Shown in pieces: positions 25,276 to 36,033 of a DNA stretch of 64,000 nucleotides. How positions within the stretch are numbered: the first letter of the stretch is position 1; every line of letters begins with the position of its first letter. A program made the position numbers and the translations under genes. Origin of the DNA: Gongronella butleri (lineage: Eukaryota; Mucoromycota; Mucoromycetes; Mucorales; Cunninghamellaceae). The notes beneath the pieces were generated by a model. The model searched no databases. It saw only the letters and a program-made list of their open reading frames with translations, and was not told where the DNA came from. The stretch is from positions 434,001-498,000 of the forward strand of contig JAIWZP010000019.1 of the NCBI GenBank assembly GCA_025201375.1. The letters run 5' to 3'.

Positions 25276-25933
25276 GCCGGTAATACTGTACGATGCTTCA
25301 GGGTTCAGGCATTGAAATGATACTGTAGCCTGTAGGTACAGTACACTCTATCACTCTTGCAGAAATTCCATTGTTAAATTTGATGAGAAGACATACGGTA
25401 TTGTACACAATACTGTAAATCAGCATTGAGAAATACAGTAAATGGGGTAATTTTTTTCAAGATTTCGGTCTTTTGCGAATTGCGACCTTGACAATTTACA
25501 ACTGCTGTACGCTTCGCAACCAGCAGCAAATGTGCCGTTCAAGGTGTACCGGTATTCTGTTCAATGATGGTACAGTAATTGAATCTGGGAGAAATATCGA
25601 GTAGAGTATAAAAAGGGCATGCAAAATTCACATCGCATGGCGAGATGGCGCATGCATAACGCGTAACAACGGCGTAAGTGACAGCATTACCGGTACATAC
25701 GTCTGTAGATGAACCCCACCAATGCTCCATCATGTAGTGCCACGTGCGATCGAGAGAATGTTTTACGTGATAAGATTGTAAATAGGCATTTCGCTTCTTT
25801 CGCACACCCAAAGCCCGCGTTATTCCCTTGAATCGGTAGTTTATGGAGGCATACAGTACCCTCATTAATTTTCGCGTTAAAAGCGAGTGTTGGGGAACAA
25901 TTGGTTTAAAAAGGTCTATTTACACGTTAAAAT

Positions 25934-26584
25934 CTAAAGCTCTAGGTCGTCATCTTTGTTGTTCTCAAAGGCGTCCCAATCAAAGTCATCATAGTTCTCC
26001 TCGTCGTCATTAATGTTGTTCCTAGGCGCGTCTTTCTTGCTATTATTGCCTTCTTGCTTGGCCAAGATCTCCTCGTACCTGATGAATCGCATAAAATATT
26101 ATGCATTCTGTAAAAATGACCCTTTTTTACGCACAGCGCATCACACGTACCATTTGAGCAGCTGGTTCTTCTGCTTGGTGGTGAAACAGGGGACCTTGAG
26201 CGCGTCTTCAATCAGTGGAAACGCCGAGATGCGATCAGGATCGGCCATGGTCTCGGCGGGCGCGTTTCTAAAGAGACAATCGGTTGAGTGCCTGCCGCAT
26301 CGATCTCTTTTTGTACCACCCACCTGTCAAAAGCCGAGAAATAGGCCTCAATGCACGCAAAAAGCTTGTTCTTTTCCTTGTCTGAGAACCTATAGTCCTA
26401 TTGAAAAGCGTGAGCAACTCGCCTGGCGTGCGTAAAAAATGTACAGCAGACGGGACGGGGGAAGACTTGCTTGATTTTTGTGGATAAATTTTTTGAGTGT
26501 GCGCAGCTGCTTGCATGTTTTTGCATTGGGTGGATTGGGTATCGCCTTTGTGTCGTCGTGAAACTGCTGGATCCGCTGCTCCAT
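25934..26584 (-). CDS. Small acidic-tailed protein, unrecognised
   Basis: Four exons: 26584-26471, 26397-26324, 26267-26151, 26078-25934; 149 residues. It is charged and probably helical (KTCKQLRTLKKFIHKNQ, then DKEKNKLFACIEAYFSAFDR, then FTTKQKNQLLKWYEEILAK). It ends in a very acidic tail (NDDEENYDDFDWDAFENN). No catalytic motif, signal peptide or membrane segment is seen. The first intron requires a GC donor (CAA|GCAAGTC); the nearest GT would bring a stop. It is head-to-head with BMT2, ATG to ATG 118 bp apart, so the two may share a promoter. An acidic tail on a small helical protein would fit a histone- or rRNA-related chaperone, but that is speculation. Confidence 0.75.
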
Positions 26585-26702
26585 GGTGTGTAAAAGGAGG
26601 AAAAAGAGGCGATTTCCAATTCAAAAGGGGCGGCTGCCCAATTTTTTTTTTTTTTTTCGAAAGCCACCTCTCTCTTCCCTCTTCTTCGTCTCTTTTCTTA
26701 CG
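26585..26702. promoter_or_regulatory. Compact bidirectional promoter
   Basis: 118 bp separate the start codons of the divergent 149-residue protein (-) and BMT2 (+). It contains a 17-nt T-run (26642-26658) and pyrimidine-rich sequence up to the BMT2 ATG, but no TATA box. Shared regulation is inferred from spacing only. Confidence 0.5.
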
Positions 26703-27518
26703 ATGCCCAAGAAGAAACAGCCTATTACACGACAGGTCCACGACAAGAGCACGTTCAAACAGTCTCGCGCGGACACGGCCAAGCTGATACGGCGGTATCA
26801 CGTGCTGAACAAGGAGCTTTCAAAGTGCCGCAACGAGTCGCCCGTGGATCGAGCCCGCGAGCAAGCGATCTTGAAAGAAATGGACGACATTGGCGGGCTG
26901 AATCTGTACCAAAAGGCGTCGCTGCTGGGGCAGAGTGCACAGCGCGGCGGTGACACGTCGAAATGGCTACTTAAATCGCTGGGAAAACTGGACGTGCCCA
27001 AGACGCGATGGCGTATCTTGGAGGTCGGCGCGCTGTCGCCGGCCAATTACGCGTCGCACGCGTGGATCACAACATACCCAATTGATCTCAATCCGCAGCA
27101 CCCTGACATCAAAAAGCAGGATTTCCTGACAATGCCCATACCCGCCACTGAGGACGAAAAATTCGATATTGTGTCGCTGTCGCTTGTAGTCAACTTTGTC
27201 GGCGACCCCAAGGATCGCGGCAAGATGCTGATGCACACACGCGACTTTTTCTACGCCATCCAAGACACCGACAAGCTGCACTACCTGTTCCTTGTCCTAC
27301 CGCTACCATGCATCACCAATTCACGCTACATGACCGACGACCACCTACGCGCCATGATGACCGACATGGGCTATACACTGTGCGATCACCATTTCTCAAA
27401 CAAACTTGCTCATTACCTGTTTGAGCTCAAGGGCAAGCCCAAGGTCAAACACGGCGCGTGGAAAAAGCAGGAATTGAGGCCAGGCGGTAAACGCAACAAC
27501 TTTTCCATCGTCATCTAA
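26703..27518 (+). CDS. BMT2: 25S rRNA adenine-N(1)-methyltransferase Bmt2
   Basis: Single exon, 271 residues. The N-terminus is Lys-rich (PKKKQPITRQVHDKSTF), as in yeast Bmt2, followed by a helical region with YQKASLLGQSAQRGGDTSKW. A Rossmann-like SAM-binding core follows: WRILEVGALSPANYA, then IDLNPQHPDIKKQDFL, then FDIVSLSLVVNFVGDP, which stands in for the catalytic NPPF-type motif. The C-terminus (HYLFELKGKPKVK, then RNNFSIVI) is also characteristic. Bmt2 installs m1A2142 in 25S rRNA in the nucleolus. The start is the ATG directly after the T-rich leader; the frame upstream of it is low-complexity. Confidence 0.93.
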   Translation: MPKKKQPITRQVHDKSTFKQSRADTAKLIRRYHVLNKELSKCRNESPVDRAREQAILKEMDDIGGLNLYQKASLLGQSAQRGGDTSKWLLKSLGKLDVPKTRWRILEVGALSPANYASHAWITTYPIDLNPQHPDIKKQDFLTMPIPATEDEKFDIVSLSLVVNFVGDPKDRGKMLMHTRDFFYAIQDTDKLHYLFLVLPLPCITNSRYMTDDHLRAMMTDMGYTLCDHHFSNKLAHYLFELKGKPKVKHGAWKKQELRPGGKRNNFSIVI

Positions 27519-27786
27519 GATCCCATTTTCATTATTTCTGCATTTTTTTTTTCAATCATTCCCTTTTTCTTAATGAAATTCTCTCTTTCTTTTGAACGTC
27601 TTGAGTGTGGCTGATCCGAGCCGCTGGGATTCCTTCAAACGAGCGGGTTGTGAATTGGCTGCCCTGGCCACTTGGATTTTTGCTCTTTTCCTTATTTTCA
27701 TTGTTGCTCAATTTTGCCTTTTTGCTTTTTCTTTCTCTCGTTTTCTCCTCTTGTCCTCGCCCAACACATTCGTTTGACACTTGTCG

Positions 27787-29427
27787 ATGCGCGACCTAGC
27801 AGCCACTGACCTCACCTCTGCTGCTGCTGCTACGTCCGCCTCGGCGTCCTCGACGACAGGGCGGACTGTGCCTCCCTGGCTCGTGACCCAGGCGTCCCTC
27901 TTTCCGTTTTACGCCTTCCACACGTCCTCGCACCTACCAGCCGTCGTCCCTTATCCCACACCACACGGCACCGCCAATAATCTGCATATTAAGCGAAAAA
28001 AGGCAAAAGATGCTACCTCGGTCGGTGGTTCCACCGCTATCGCTCGCACGCTAATGCTCCAAGGCCTGTACCTCTTTTATCGCACACCCGTCAAGGTGAG
28101 AAACCGATTTGGAAAGGCTCCTTGTCCCCCCCCTGTTTCACTCATTTTGCTCATTTTTAGCTTTTTCGTCCTTTGCGCGTCGATTACTTGATCATGGCGC
28201 GCGCACTGATGCCCTTGGACGAGACGGCCAAACGTTTCTCGTTCCGGTACACGACGATTGGCATGATCTCCCATGCTGTCAAGACAAAGGGCGTAAGCAA
28301 AAACAAAAAAAAGCGAAATTTTGGGCTTTCTGGCCATGTCACCCACTCATTCATAATTTCCTTGGTTTTTATGCAGTGGAGCTTCTTGCCGAAGCACGTG
28401 TTCCCACCATTGATCGCCAACACGGTGATTGGCACTGTGCTTTACACGACGTACATTGCGACACTGCCGCTCTTCCACGCACCATCGGCGTACCAGCTGC
28501 ATCGACCATTCCCACCACCACCCTACAGCTCCGTGTTCCTTGCTGGATGTCTCGCTGGCGCTGCGCAATCCATTGTCGCCACACCGCTCGACTCACTCAA
28601 GGTTCGCTTCGAGGTCAATGATCTGCTCGAGGGCAAGCACCAATCCTTGTACCAGTTTGCAAAGACAACATTTAAGGAATTGGGCTTTGCGAGCGCCTAT
28701 CGCGGATTCACACTGACGCTGATCAGAGTAAGAAGCAAGGAAAAAGAGGAAAAAACATGGATGGGCTCACTTTTTTGCATAGGATTCGCTTGCGTGCGGC
28801 TTGTTTTTTGCCACGTTTGAGTGGGTGAAGCAGCAGGGCTACTATTATTATTTGGATGAGATGTACGGCTACCATGTGGCGTCCTCGGCACACTTGATGG
28901 AGCTTGAAATGGCGTGGAAGGACGATGCGCCTGCTGCAGACGTGGAAATCGCAACATCCAAGGTCGACCGGCCGCCTCTCCTTTTGGAGCCCATGTTTGT
29001 CATCTTGGCCGGCGCCGCGGCCGCCTTTGTAAGCGCATCCATCACGGGGAAGACGAAAAATTGCTCATCTTTTCTATGGCGTTAGGCGTACCAATTGATC
29101 GATCACCCGTTTGCCAAGATCCACAGCATCTTTTACATTGAGGAGGGCCAGTCCGAGTTCACGCACAAGGACAAGCGCGAACCGGTCAACGAGCTATACC
29201 GCCGCACGTGGGATCAATGCAAGCTGCAAGTGCGCATGAATGGCGGCAGCTGGATGCGATTCTTGTACCATGAATTCGGCAGCACAATTTTGAAGGTTGT
29301 GCCTGCCACCAGCGTGGGCTTCCTTGTCTTTGAATTGGTCAAGCGTGAGGTCGACTTTAGAAGCATGGACTTTGGCCCCTTTCTCAACGACGACAACGAA
29401 CAAGAAAATGGCGAAAACATCGCATGA
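27787..29427 (+). CDS. Divergent SLC25-family mitochondrial carrier
   Basis: Five exons: 27787-28095, 28161-28292, 28377-28727, 28783-29028, 29086-29427; 459 residues, longer than a typical carrier (about 300). One clear carrier signature, TPLDSLKVRFE, lies in the middle repeat, followed by YRGFTLTLIRDSLACGLFF, the usual end of an SLC25 repeat. A final repeat is recognisable from GAAAAFAYQLIDHPFAK and ILKVVPATSVGFLVFELVK. The N-terminal repeat is degenerate and preceded by a Ser/Ala/Thr-rich stretch. It should sit in the mitochondrial inner membrane, or the outer membrane if Ugo1-like. The substrate is unknown. The ATG at 27787 is the first in frame after the leader. Confidence 0.8.
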
Positions 29428-29930
29428 AAATGCATTTAGATCTTTTTAATTTTTACACACAACCCGCCCCTCTCCCCTTTGTATTATGACCAAGTGCAAT
29501 TAGCCCGTCCCCCACCCTCATCCACGGACCAATACCCTTCTCACCTTGTTTTGTACATATTTTGCACCCAAACTCGAATAAAATCCCATTCTTCTCTTTT
29601 TGCTTTTTTCATTTTATCTTTTTTTTAAACGATGAAAAGGTAGTAAGGTCTCAGGAGAACCAATTGGAAAGTGTTAAATATTTTCAATGGCGCATGTTTT
29701 GACTATGCCTAAACACTGTTTCATCTCTGACCTTAAGTACAAAGAAAAAAAGAAAAAAAAAAAAAGAGCGCAAACCCCAAAAAAATCAAAGCCACGCGGC
29801 GGATCTCCGCCGATCGACTTGTGGGCCACAAAGAGGTAATTTTGTACCCAGCGCAGCCAAGAGGTACGCCAAAAAGGTAGAACAGGAAAAAAAGAAAAAG
29901 AAAAAAGAGGACACACATGTAATTTAATGA
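29428..29930. other. Convergent 3' spacer
   Basis: Lies between the carrier gene (+) and the orphan gene (-), whose stops face each other. It contains possible poly(A) signals (AATAAA near 29577) and an A/G-rich stretch (29741-29768). No gene seen. Confidence 0.6.
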
Positions 29931-31496
29931 TCAATGGATATCGTGCACATCCTTTAGATGCTCGGGCGGCTGTGCCATGGAGCTGGTCGTGTGTGGGAGG
30001 AGCAAAGAGTGCATGGTGGCTGTGTCGTCCTCGGTTTGATTATTGTGGGTGGGCGCGTGCGGAGAGAGCGGCTGATTGATGAGCATTGAGTCATCGTGGT
30101 TGGTGCTGGCGGTCATGGGCGGTGGAGGGGTTGTCGGATGCTCTGACGGGGGCAAAGAAGAAGATGCGGCCGGAGAAGATGCAGATGCGGATGCGGATGT
30201 GGCCAAACCTGTGATTGTCATGAATGGGACGTCGGTAGGGGCCACACGTGGATGTGGGTGCGCATGCGCAAGTGCATAGTAAAAGAAGCTAACCAGCAGC
30301 TTTTTTCTGTACTTTGGTTTGCGGTCGATCCAGTCGCCGAATTGCGCAAGATCGCGGTGGTCTGGGTGTGTGATGGCTGAGGCCGACGTGGGCGACGGCA
30401 TAGATGGTGCTACTGGTGCTTGTGGTGGCGACGATGTTGGCGCATCCAGGTCCAATGAACCAGGCTTTGGCTCCAAAGACGACGCGGTCAGCATGGGCAT
30501 CATCTGGGTATGATTGAGCGGCGCAATGGACGCGGTGATAGCTGGAGATGTCGATGCTGCCGATGAAGATGAAGACGAGGCCGCGGCCGCCGCGGCCGCT
30601 TCCGCCTCGGCCACCGCAGCAGCTGCTGTTTTGAGCGCATTCAGCCGTGCCGCTTTTAACGCGTGCAATCGTTGTAATTCCTGGCTGATCGCCGCTAATT
30701 TGTCGTCGTCCACTGTCACCGTCAGCGAATCATCCTCGTGGCCCGTACCCTCGAGCCCCAGCGACGAATGGTCGATGCCCAAACTCTGATGATCGAGCAA
30801 AGAAGATGTGTGTTGTGCCGATTTGAAGGGAAGCAGCTGATCTGGGTGGTGCGTCGTATAAACATCGTCCAATGCCGTCGACAATGGCTGCCACCAGTCA
30901 TTGCGCTTGTCGTTCTCTCGATTCACCTCGAAATAATCTGCCTGCTTCATCAGACGCGTCGCAGCCGTATACCCAACCTGGATGATGTCCATTTCCCTGA
31001 TAAAAAAATAAAAAAAATAAAAAAACACGGGTCAAAACACGCGCTTTCCACACCACGACTCTTTTGATTGTCAGTGGCTGCCCATTGAAACCCTCTGGAT
31101 GGCTCACGGCTTATTGACAAACAAGTCGAGTCACCTAAAACATACTCTTGCACAACCGTCCAATCATAGGCCATGAGCAATTCTCTTGTTGTCCTGTCCA
31201 GGTGCGCCTTTGCAGCCTCTTGCGACGGGTCCTGCTCCAAAAGCCCTTTGGCCGTCTGATGTGCACGTCGAAGCAGCGTCCTCGTGTTTGTAAGCGCCTT
31301 GGCTCGGCTGTAATAGCGTTTTGACGCTTGCGCTGGCCCGCCTATGATAAAAAAAAGGGAAGAACACAAGCGTCAGCTTGGCGCGCACAACCTCAGGATT
31401 CATTCACCCCCCTTATTTACCAAGATTCGGTCGTCCTTTGCCGCGCAAAGGGGTCTCGCCTTCCTTTTTCGTGGGTGCGGATGGTTCTTGCGGCAT
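29931..31496 (-). CDS. Unrecognised protein with conserved-looking N-terminal helical domain and disordered tail
   Basis: Three exons: 31496-31421, 31341-31146, 30996-29931; 445 residues. The second donor is GTATGT at 31145; the nearby GTGACT would shift the frame and truncate the protein after about 17 residues. The first roughly 140 residues are dense and charged: ASKRYYSRAKALTNTRTLLR, then LMAYDWTVVQEEMDIIQVGY, then ADYFEVNRENDKRNDWWQPL. They look like a folded helical domain. The remainder is Ala/Ser/Thr/Pro-rich, with an Ala/Glu helix (AAAAVAEAEAAAA) and His/Pro-rich segments. No signal peptide or catalytic motif is seen. I do not recognise the family. Confidence 0.72.
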
Positions 31497-32009
31497 ATTG
31501 CTGGCAAATAGAGGGGCGAGCGAGCACGGCAGCAGCAGAAAGAGACACAAAGAAAAAAAAATAAAAGAAACGACACGAAAACAGAAATAGCCGCTGACTT
31601 TTTTTTTTTGCGTTTTCCCCGCGACCCCCTTCTTTTTGCCCGCTGCACCCAACATTTTGCCCCAGGGCCAATTCGTCCAGAGTCCTTCCCTTTCATATGA
31701 CATTGCTACATGTCAGAGAAATATAGAGTGTGATCAGTGCAATCGATGCCCTGGCATCCGTGTCAATCACCACTACACAGCTTTGCACGACCCAGCCACG
31801 CTCCGCTCGCCGCCAGTTTCAACTTGCCTGATAAGGAAGGTAGCGCGTCTCGCTGTCACTTGTACGCGCGACTCGCCAAACACGCCTGTAAAACTGCCAG
31901 GCAACACAAACTCGGCAAATAAAATTTGTTTGCCGTCGTATTTCAAGTTTGTACAATGTTTCTTGAGTTTACGCCACCAAATTTACGGCATAATACAGGT
32001 TTCTGAGTT

Positions 32010-32310
32010 CGGTACAGTAGTCGTAGCGCTTTGCGGGTTTAAACTTTTTTGTTGCAAATTTCGCGCTGAATGCGATGCAGTTATTTTTGAGCGGAGTCGA
32101 TCAAGTTGATGACGAGATGAATAAGAAATATTACAAATCTGACGTTTTTATCATAGCATTGTTGAGTTCAAAAAATTGGGCGGGTTTTTCGTGAGCACTG
32201 GGCCATAGTTTGTGCCGTAGCGCGTTTTTCATTAGCGGGCAGTTAGGCTGTAAAAAAATTCTGGAGGCACAGCAAGTCCACAAATTCCGGAAATCGCGCG
32301 TTTTCGTGTT
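32010..32310 (+). repeat. Dispersed repeat family A, truncated copy 3
   Basis: Matches the 3' portion of copies 1 and 2, from GTCGTAGCGCTTTG (near 32018) through the IFER-coding stretch to CTGGAGGCACAGCAAG (near 32261). The 5' half of the unit is missing. It is more diverged than copies 1 and 2. Confidence 0.65.
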
Positions 32311-32689
32311 TTTTTTTTTTTTGCACGAAATGTGCACTTTTTTTTGTGTACAGTGTAGCGTGTTGTTGCAGCCATCAATGTGACGGCGCTCGTCAGAATA
32401 TGTCCACTCTCCACAGTCCGAATGACGACTGGTCTCGCGGCATGTAACGCCATCAATGTTGAATAGATGCGCTTTAGCATTTTAACTTGCTTTTTGGGGA
32501 TTTTTTGCCGGAGCTGTCGCGTCCCAAACTTGCTGCTGTTGATACTTTATGCGCTTCTGCCAGTCATATATTGCGCAAAAAAAGAAAGGACATTGGCAAG
32601 ACGTAGACTTATTACACAGAGAACGCTTTATCGTCGGATCTGGGACATGTTGTTTTGCCTATTGCTCGCCAAAAAAAAAAAAAATAACA

Positions 32690-33300
32690 GTGTACACAGT
32701 CAATTGCTCCTTGGAAAGTGTCAAGTTCTCTCGTTTGAATGAGCCCACCGATGGAGCGCTGCGACACCTGAGTGGCGCGCAATCACAATTTTCGAAACTC
32801 ACGAAAAATTTTCCAAGGGACGCAGTCGAGAGTTTGGAAATGGTGAAATTTAGATTCTCGGGTTGACCACATCCTTCAACCACTATGAAAAAAAAATAAC
32901 TCATCAGTCATCACCGATAAAATGCAATGAAGCAATCCTCTACGTATGAGGTTTTGTTCTCGGCTCAAGGCCATCTCGACGAACATGGGTCGCAGCGCCC
33001 AGGAATTGCGATCGTTAGAAAGAACATGACTCGACACGTCTACATGTGCCGATGATCGGTAGAAATAGAGGGTCCAGCAGAGTGCACCCATTCACCAAAC
33101 CAGGCTAGATATGAGCCGCCTCCTCTTAACCCGTGAAAAACCGCGTCAAAAGTCGAGCTGCACGCGCCTGCCACTTATCAACACCATGCACCTGGAGCAT
33201 CTCTTGTTCTTCGACACGTCAGTGCAGCTCTACGGGCGCGTTTTATTTTTCTGTGGAATTGAAGGTTAAAGTAAAACCTAAAATCGCTCATTGCTCGTGA
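32690..33300 (+). repeat. Family B solo arm
   Basis: Starts with the arm-typical TTTGAATGAGCCCACC near 32733, then the TTTTCCAAGG block that reads FPRDAVESLE, the CCGTGAAAAACCGCGTCAAAA motif in diverged form, and CTGGAGCATCTCTTG and GTGGAATTGAAGGTTAAA near its outer end. The opposite arm is absent or unrecognisable. Confidence 0.6.
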
Positions 33301-33834
33301 TTCGGCAGATGGATTGCCGTCTTTTTTTTTTTTTTTTTGCATTTCGCTGGTTTCCGAACGCGATTGTTTTTTCGTGCAAGTTTTGCGTAATCCGGAAGGC
33401 CCGATCTTCAATATTGCATTGAAAGCCACGCGACACATATAACTTTGATTTGCTTGTGGTGTCTTCCAAATATTTCTCGCTACTGCAGGGTGCGTCGCAT
33501 TCGTTTTCTAGCCGGCTGTTCCACGTCATAGTGCGTTTCGGGGTCCAGAACTGATTGTTGACGCTACAAGTGTCAATTTGTTGCCAACTCGGCATTTTAT
33601 TCTGCAAAAAAATAGGCGGCAAATGAAGCTCCGACACTTGTTGCCATACGCAGCCATTTTGCCCCGTTTTCTATGGTCATTCTGACCCAAATCATCATTA
33701 AAAGACTTCAAAATCCACCAAAAACGGGAAATGCCTGCTATTCATTGAATGCATCTTCCAAATAGTCTATTTTTTACACGAAAAAAATAATGAAGAAGCA
33801 TCGAGGAAAACCAATCGAACACATTTTTCGTAAA

Positions 33835-33918
33835 CCACCAATAGCTCAGTTGGTAGAGCGGGAGACTGTAGTGTACAACGTCATCTCTAGGTCACTTGTT
33901 CGAATCAGGTTTGGTGGA
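33835..33918 (+). tRNA. tRNA-Tyr (anticodon GTA) with 11-nt intron
   Basis: The acceptor stem CCACCAA (33835-33841) pairs with TTGGTGG (33911-33917), followed by discriminator A. The D arm is GCTC-AGTTGGTA-GAGC. The anticodon arm GGAGA-CTGTAG pairs with TCTCT after an intron of 11 nt (33872-33882) at the canonical position 37/38. The T arm is ACTTG-TTCGAAT-CAGGT. No CCA is encoded, as expected for a eukaryote. A T-rich stretch from 33922 can end Pol III transcription. tRNA-Tyr genes in fungi commonly carry an intron here. Confidence 0.95.
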
Positions 33919-34202
33919 TACATTTTTTGTTTTTTATTTGCTTGGAACACTTTTTGTTTTTTAAGCATCTCAGCGGCTTGCCAAAGGATGAATTGAATGG
34001 ATGTTTCGCATCAAGCGCATCCATCTATTCTTTTTCCTTTGCTATTTTTTAATTTATTGCCAGGTATCAGCCGTCAATGGATCCATGCCGAGCCACAGTG
34101 TGACAATTCGCGTGGTACGACGCGCAAGAACATTTTAATGGCGTAGAAAAGGGGATGATAAGGAGAAGAGAGGCACAAAAATGCATGCAAGGTATCTTAA
34201 AT

Positions 34203-35523
34203 TCAAGGTATAGAAAATTCACACTTTATCAAGGTGAGCAATTGGTTGCCAATGTAGTCAATAGAGGGCGGCGCCTGTGGAAACCCCGAGAAAAAGGAGG
34301 GTGAGTGGAGCGCCCACTTTACGATCACGTCAAATTTTATGATTTTACCTGTAAAACACTCGCGTTGGAGATCATTTCCTTTTTCCATCGCGTCAAAATA
34401 TCAGTGATGTCCTGATCGGCGTGCGTGGCAGGGACAATCATGACCTGAAAGCACCAAGAGAAATTACAATAAGCACGATGCCCATTTCCCTCCAATAAAC
34501 TTGTAAAATTACCAGACTGAGGTCGCTTTTCATCCCGATCTCGGTCAATGCAGACGGCCACAAGATGGCTTTAAAGGTGGTCAGGCCGAGGATAGTCAAG
34601 CTGGGCGACTGGGTCGGTGGTGGTGGTATGTGTTCTTGAGGAATTGGCGCGACAAGGGGTGGATCGGACAACGAGGAGGTGAGCGGATGATCGTCGAGTG
34701 GCATCGACGAGGTGACGGGGCTCCATGGTCCCTGAATCAGTGTTTCGTCCTCATCGTCGTCATGGCTGATGGATAACTGGCGATTGTGGTGATTTCTGCG
34801 GTCGTGGTGGCCTGAATGGTGCGTATTGCGGTCGTCGCGGTCGTCGTCGATCAGCAGATCGGTTCCGAGGCGCTTGTGCAAGTCGTCCGAGGCAAAGGAT
34901 GAAAAAGTGGATGTGGTAGAAGCCGAGGAGCAGGAGGATGAGCGCGTGGTGTGGCCCGGCAGGTCATCGACGACCTGGACGAGCGATTCGAGGATGCCGG
35001 CAAGCAGCGACGCCTTATCGAGAGCAAATTGTTGCGGGTGGACGAACGGGATGATTTCTGTTTCGTCGGCTCTCTCGTTTGCAAGAGCGTCGCTCGAAAA
35101 TAGATAAAATGATGGCAATGGATACCCATTGTCATCCTGTTGCTGGCCACCGTCGCTCCCACCGCTCGTCGTGGTCGTGGTCGTCGCGGTCGTCGTGGCT
35201 GTGGTCGTTGTTGTCGTCGTTGACGGTGTCGTTGTCGCGGCAACACTGCTCGTGCGTGCACTAGCCGTCTCGCTGCCGCTAATTGGTGCTTCCGACGGCG
35301 GTGCCGGTGCCGGGGCAGCTGAAACAGCTGAAACAGCCCCAGGATACTGTGTGGACGATGAGACAAAGGGGCGCAGACTGGCCGACGCTTGGCCAGAAGG
35401 AGCAAAAAACTTGCCCGTGGTCGTGCGCGCCGTCGACTGCGTCTTGGTCGACGACGACGGTGTCAAAAAGGACGGAAACGAGCTCAGAGCAGACCAGGAG
35501 TTCGACTTTTTGTGGTTGCCCAT
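34203..35523 (-). CDS. Ser/Thr-rich protein of unknown function
   Basis: Three exons: 35523-34513, 34444-34349, 34274-34203; 392 residues. The N-terminus MGNHKKSNSW could be N-myristoylated (Gly2). Long Ser/Thr and poly-Thr tracts follow (about residues 85-125), then an acidic/His-rich part. The last roughly 90 residues look folded: SLTILGLTTFKAILWPSALT, then IVPATHADQDITDILTRWKK, then SIDYIGNQLLTLIKCEFSIP. The C-terminal block crosses both introns without loss of frame, which supports the model. I recognise no family. Membrane or polarity functions would fit a myristoylated disordered protein, but this is only a suggestion. Confidence 0.72.
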
Positions 35524-36033
35524 CGCATAGCCAGAGGAAAAATGAGGGAAAAAAAAAGAAAAAAAAAGAGCAAGTGACGAAACAGGACCCCCTCTCCTTC
35601 ATTTTAACGCCCGCATATCGGATATTGTTTTGCCACTGTTGGACGTGTGTTTTCACCCCGTGATCCTTGCTTCCAGCTATCATATATTGACATTTGGGCC
35701 GATCGGTGGGAGGGCCGTGCATGCTTTATTGTTCCTTCATGACACCTGGCAATGGCAGCTGGTCGTCGTAATCAATCGCAAAATGTCAGAGAAATGTTTT
35801 TTTCGTTTTAGTTTTTTTTTTTTTTTTTTTTTTTTTGTCGCTCAATTGTGCCAAAAAAACGACTTGCGCAGCCAAACACAAGCCGTGAAAAGAGGTGACG
35901 ACACTGAGCGGAGCATTACGCCATACCTATAAAGCCCTTTCACACGGCCGTGCGCACTCGCATTTTTTTCTTCTTTTTTTAACTTCTTTTTTTTTTTAAT
36001 TTGTCGTCACTTCGATTTTTTTTTTTTTTCGCA
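35524..36033. other. Divergent promoter region
   Basis: Lies between the Ser/Thr-rich gene (-) and the SSU1-like gene (+). It carries long T-runs at 35813-35837 and 36017-36029, the latter directly before the SSU1-like ATG. No gene seen. Confidence 0.6.

Larger units (their letters stand above)
22190..25933. other. Gene desert with repeats
   Basis: 3.7 kb without a supported gene. It contains a diverged tandem duplication (about 22790-23160), a GC-richer unrecognised stretch with fragmentary frames (about 23330-24400), family A copy 2 (24505-25275) and many TACAGTA/TACTGTA and ACCGGTA motifs (for example 23893-23922, 24150-24175, 25283-25420, 25850). The minus-strand frame 24067-23609 has no family features. 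Confidence 0.55.
31497..33834. other. Repeat-rich intergenic region
   Basis: Holds the promoter of the orphan gene, a 3' fragment of family A (32010-32310) and one family B arm (32690-33300). T- and A-runs occur at 32318-32344 and 33312-33329. No supported coding gene. Confidence 0.6.

Noticed and set aside
26703..27518. Assignment of the Bmt2 gene to a NPPY-type DNA or mRNA adenine methyltransferase
   Set aside because: The SLSLVVNFVGDP segment and the Lys-rich N-terminus fit the Bmt2 family; no DPPY/NPPY motif is present.
31147..31155. GTGACT as donor of the second intron in the orphan at 29931-31496
   Set aside because: It would enter a frame that stops after about 17 residues. GTATGT a few bases upstream restores the 355-residue open frame.
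35129..35530. Val/Ser-rich plus-strand frame
   Set aside because: Antisense of the Ser/Thr-rich tract of the gene at 34203-35523; long only because of codon bias there.
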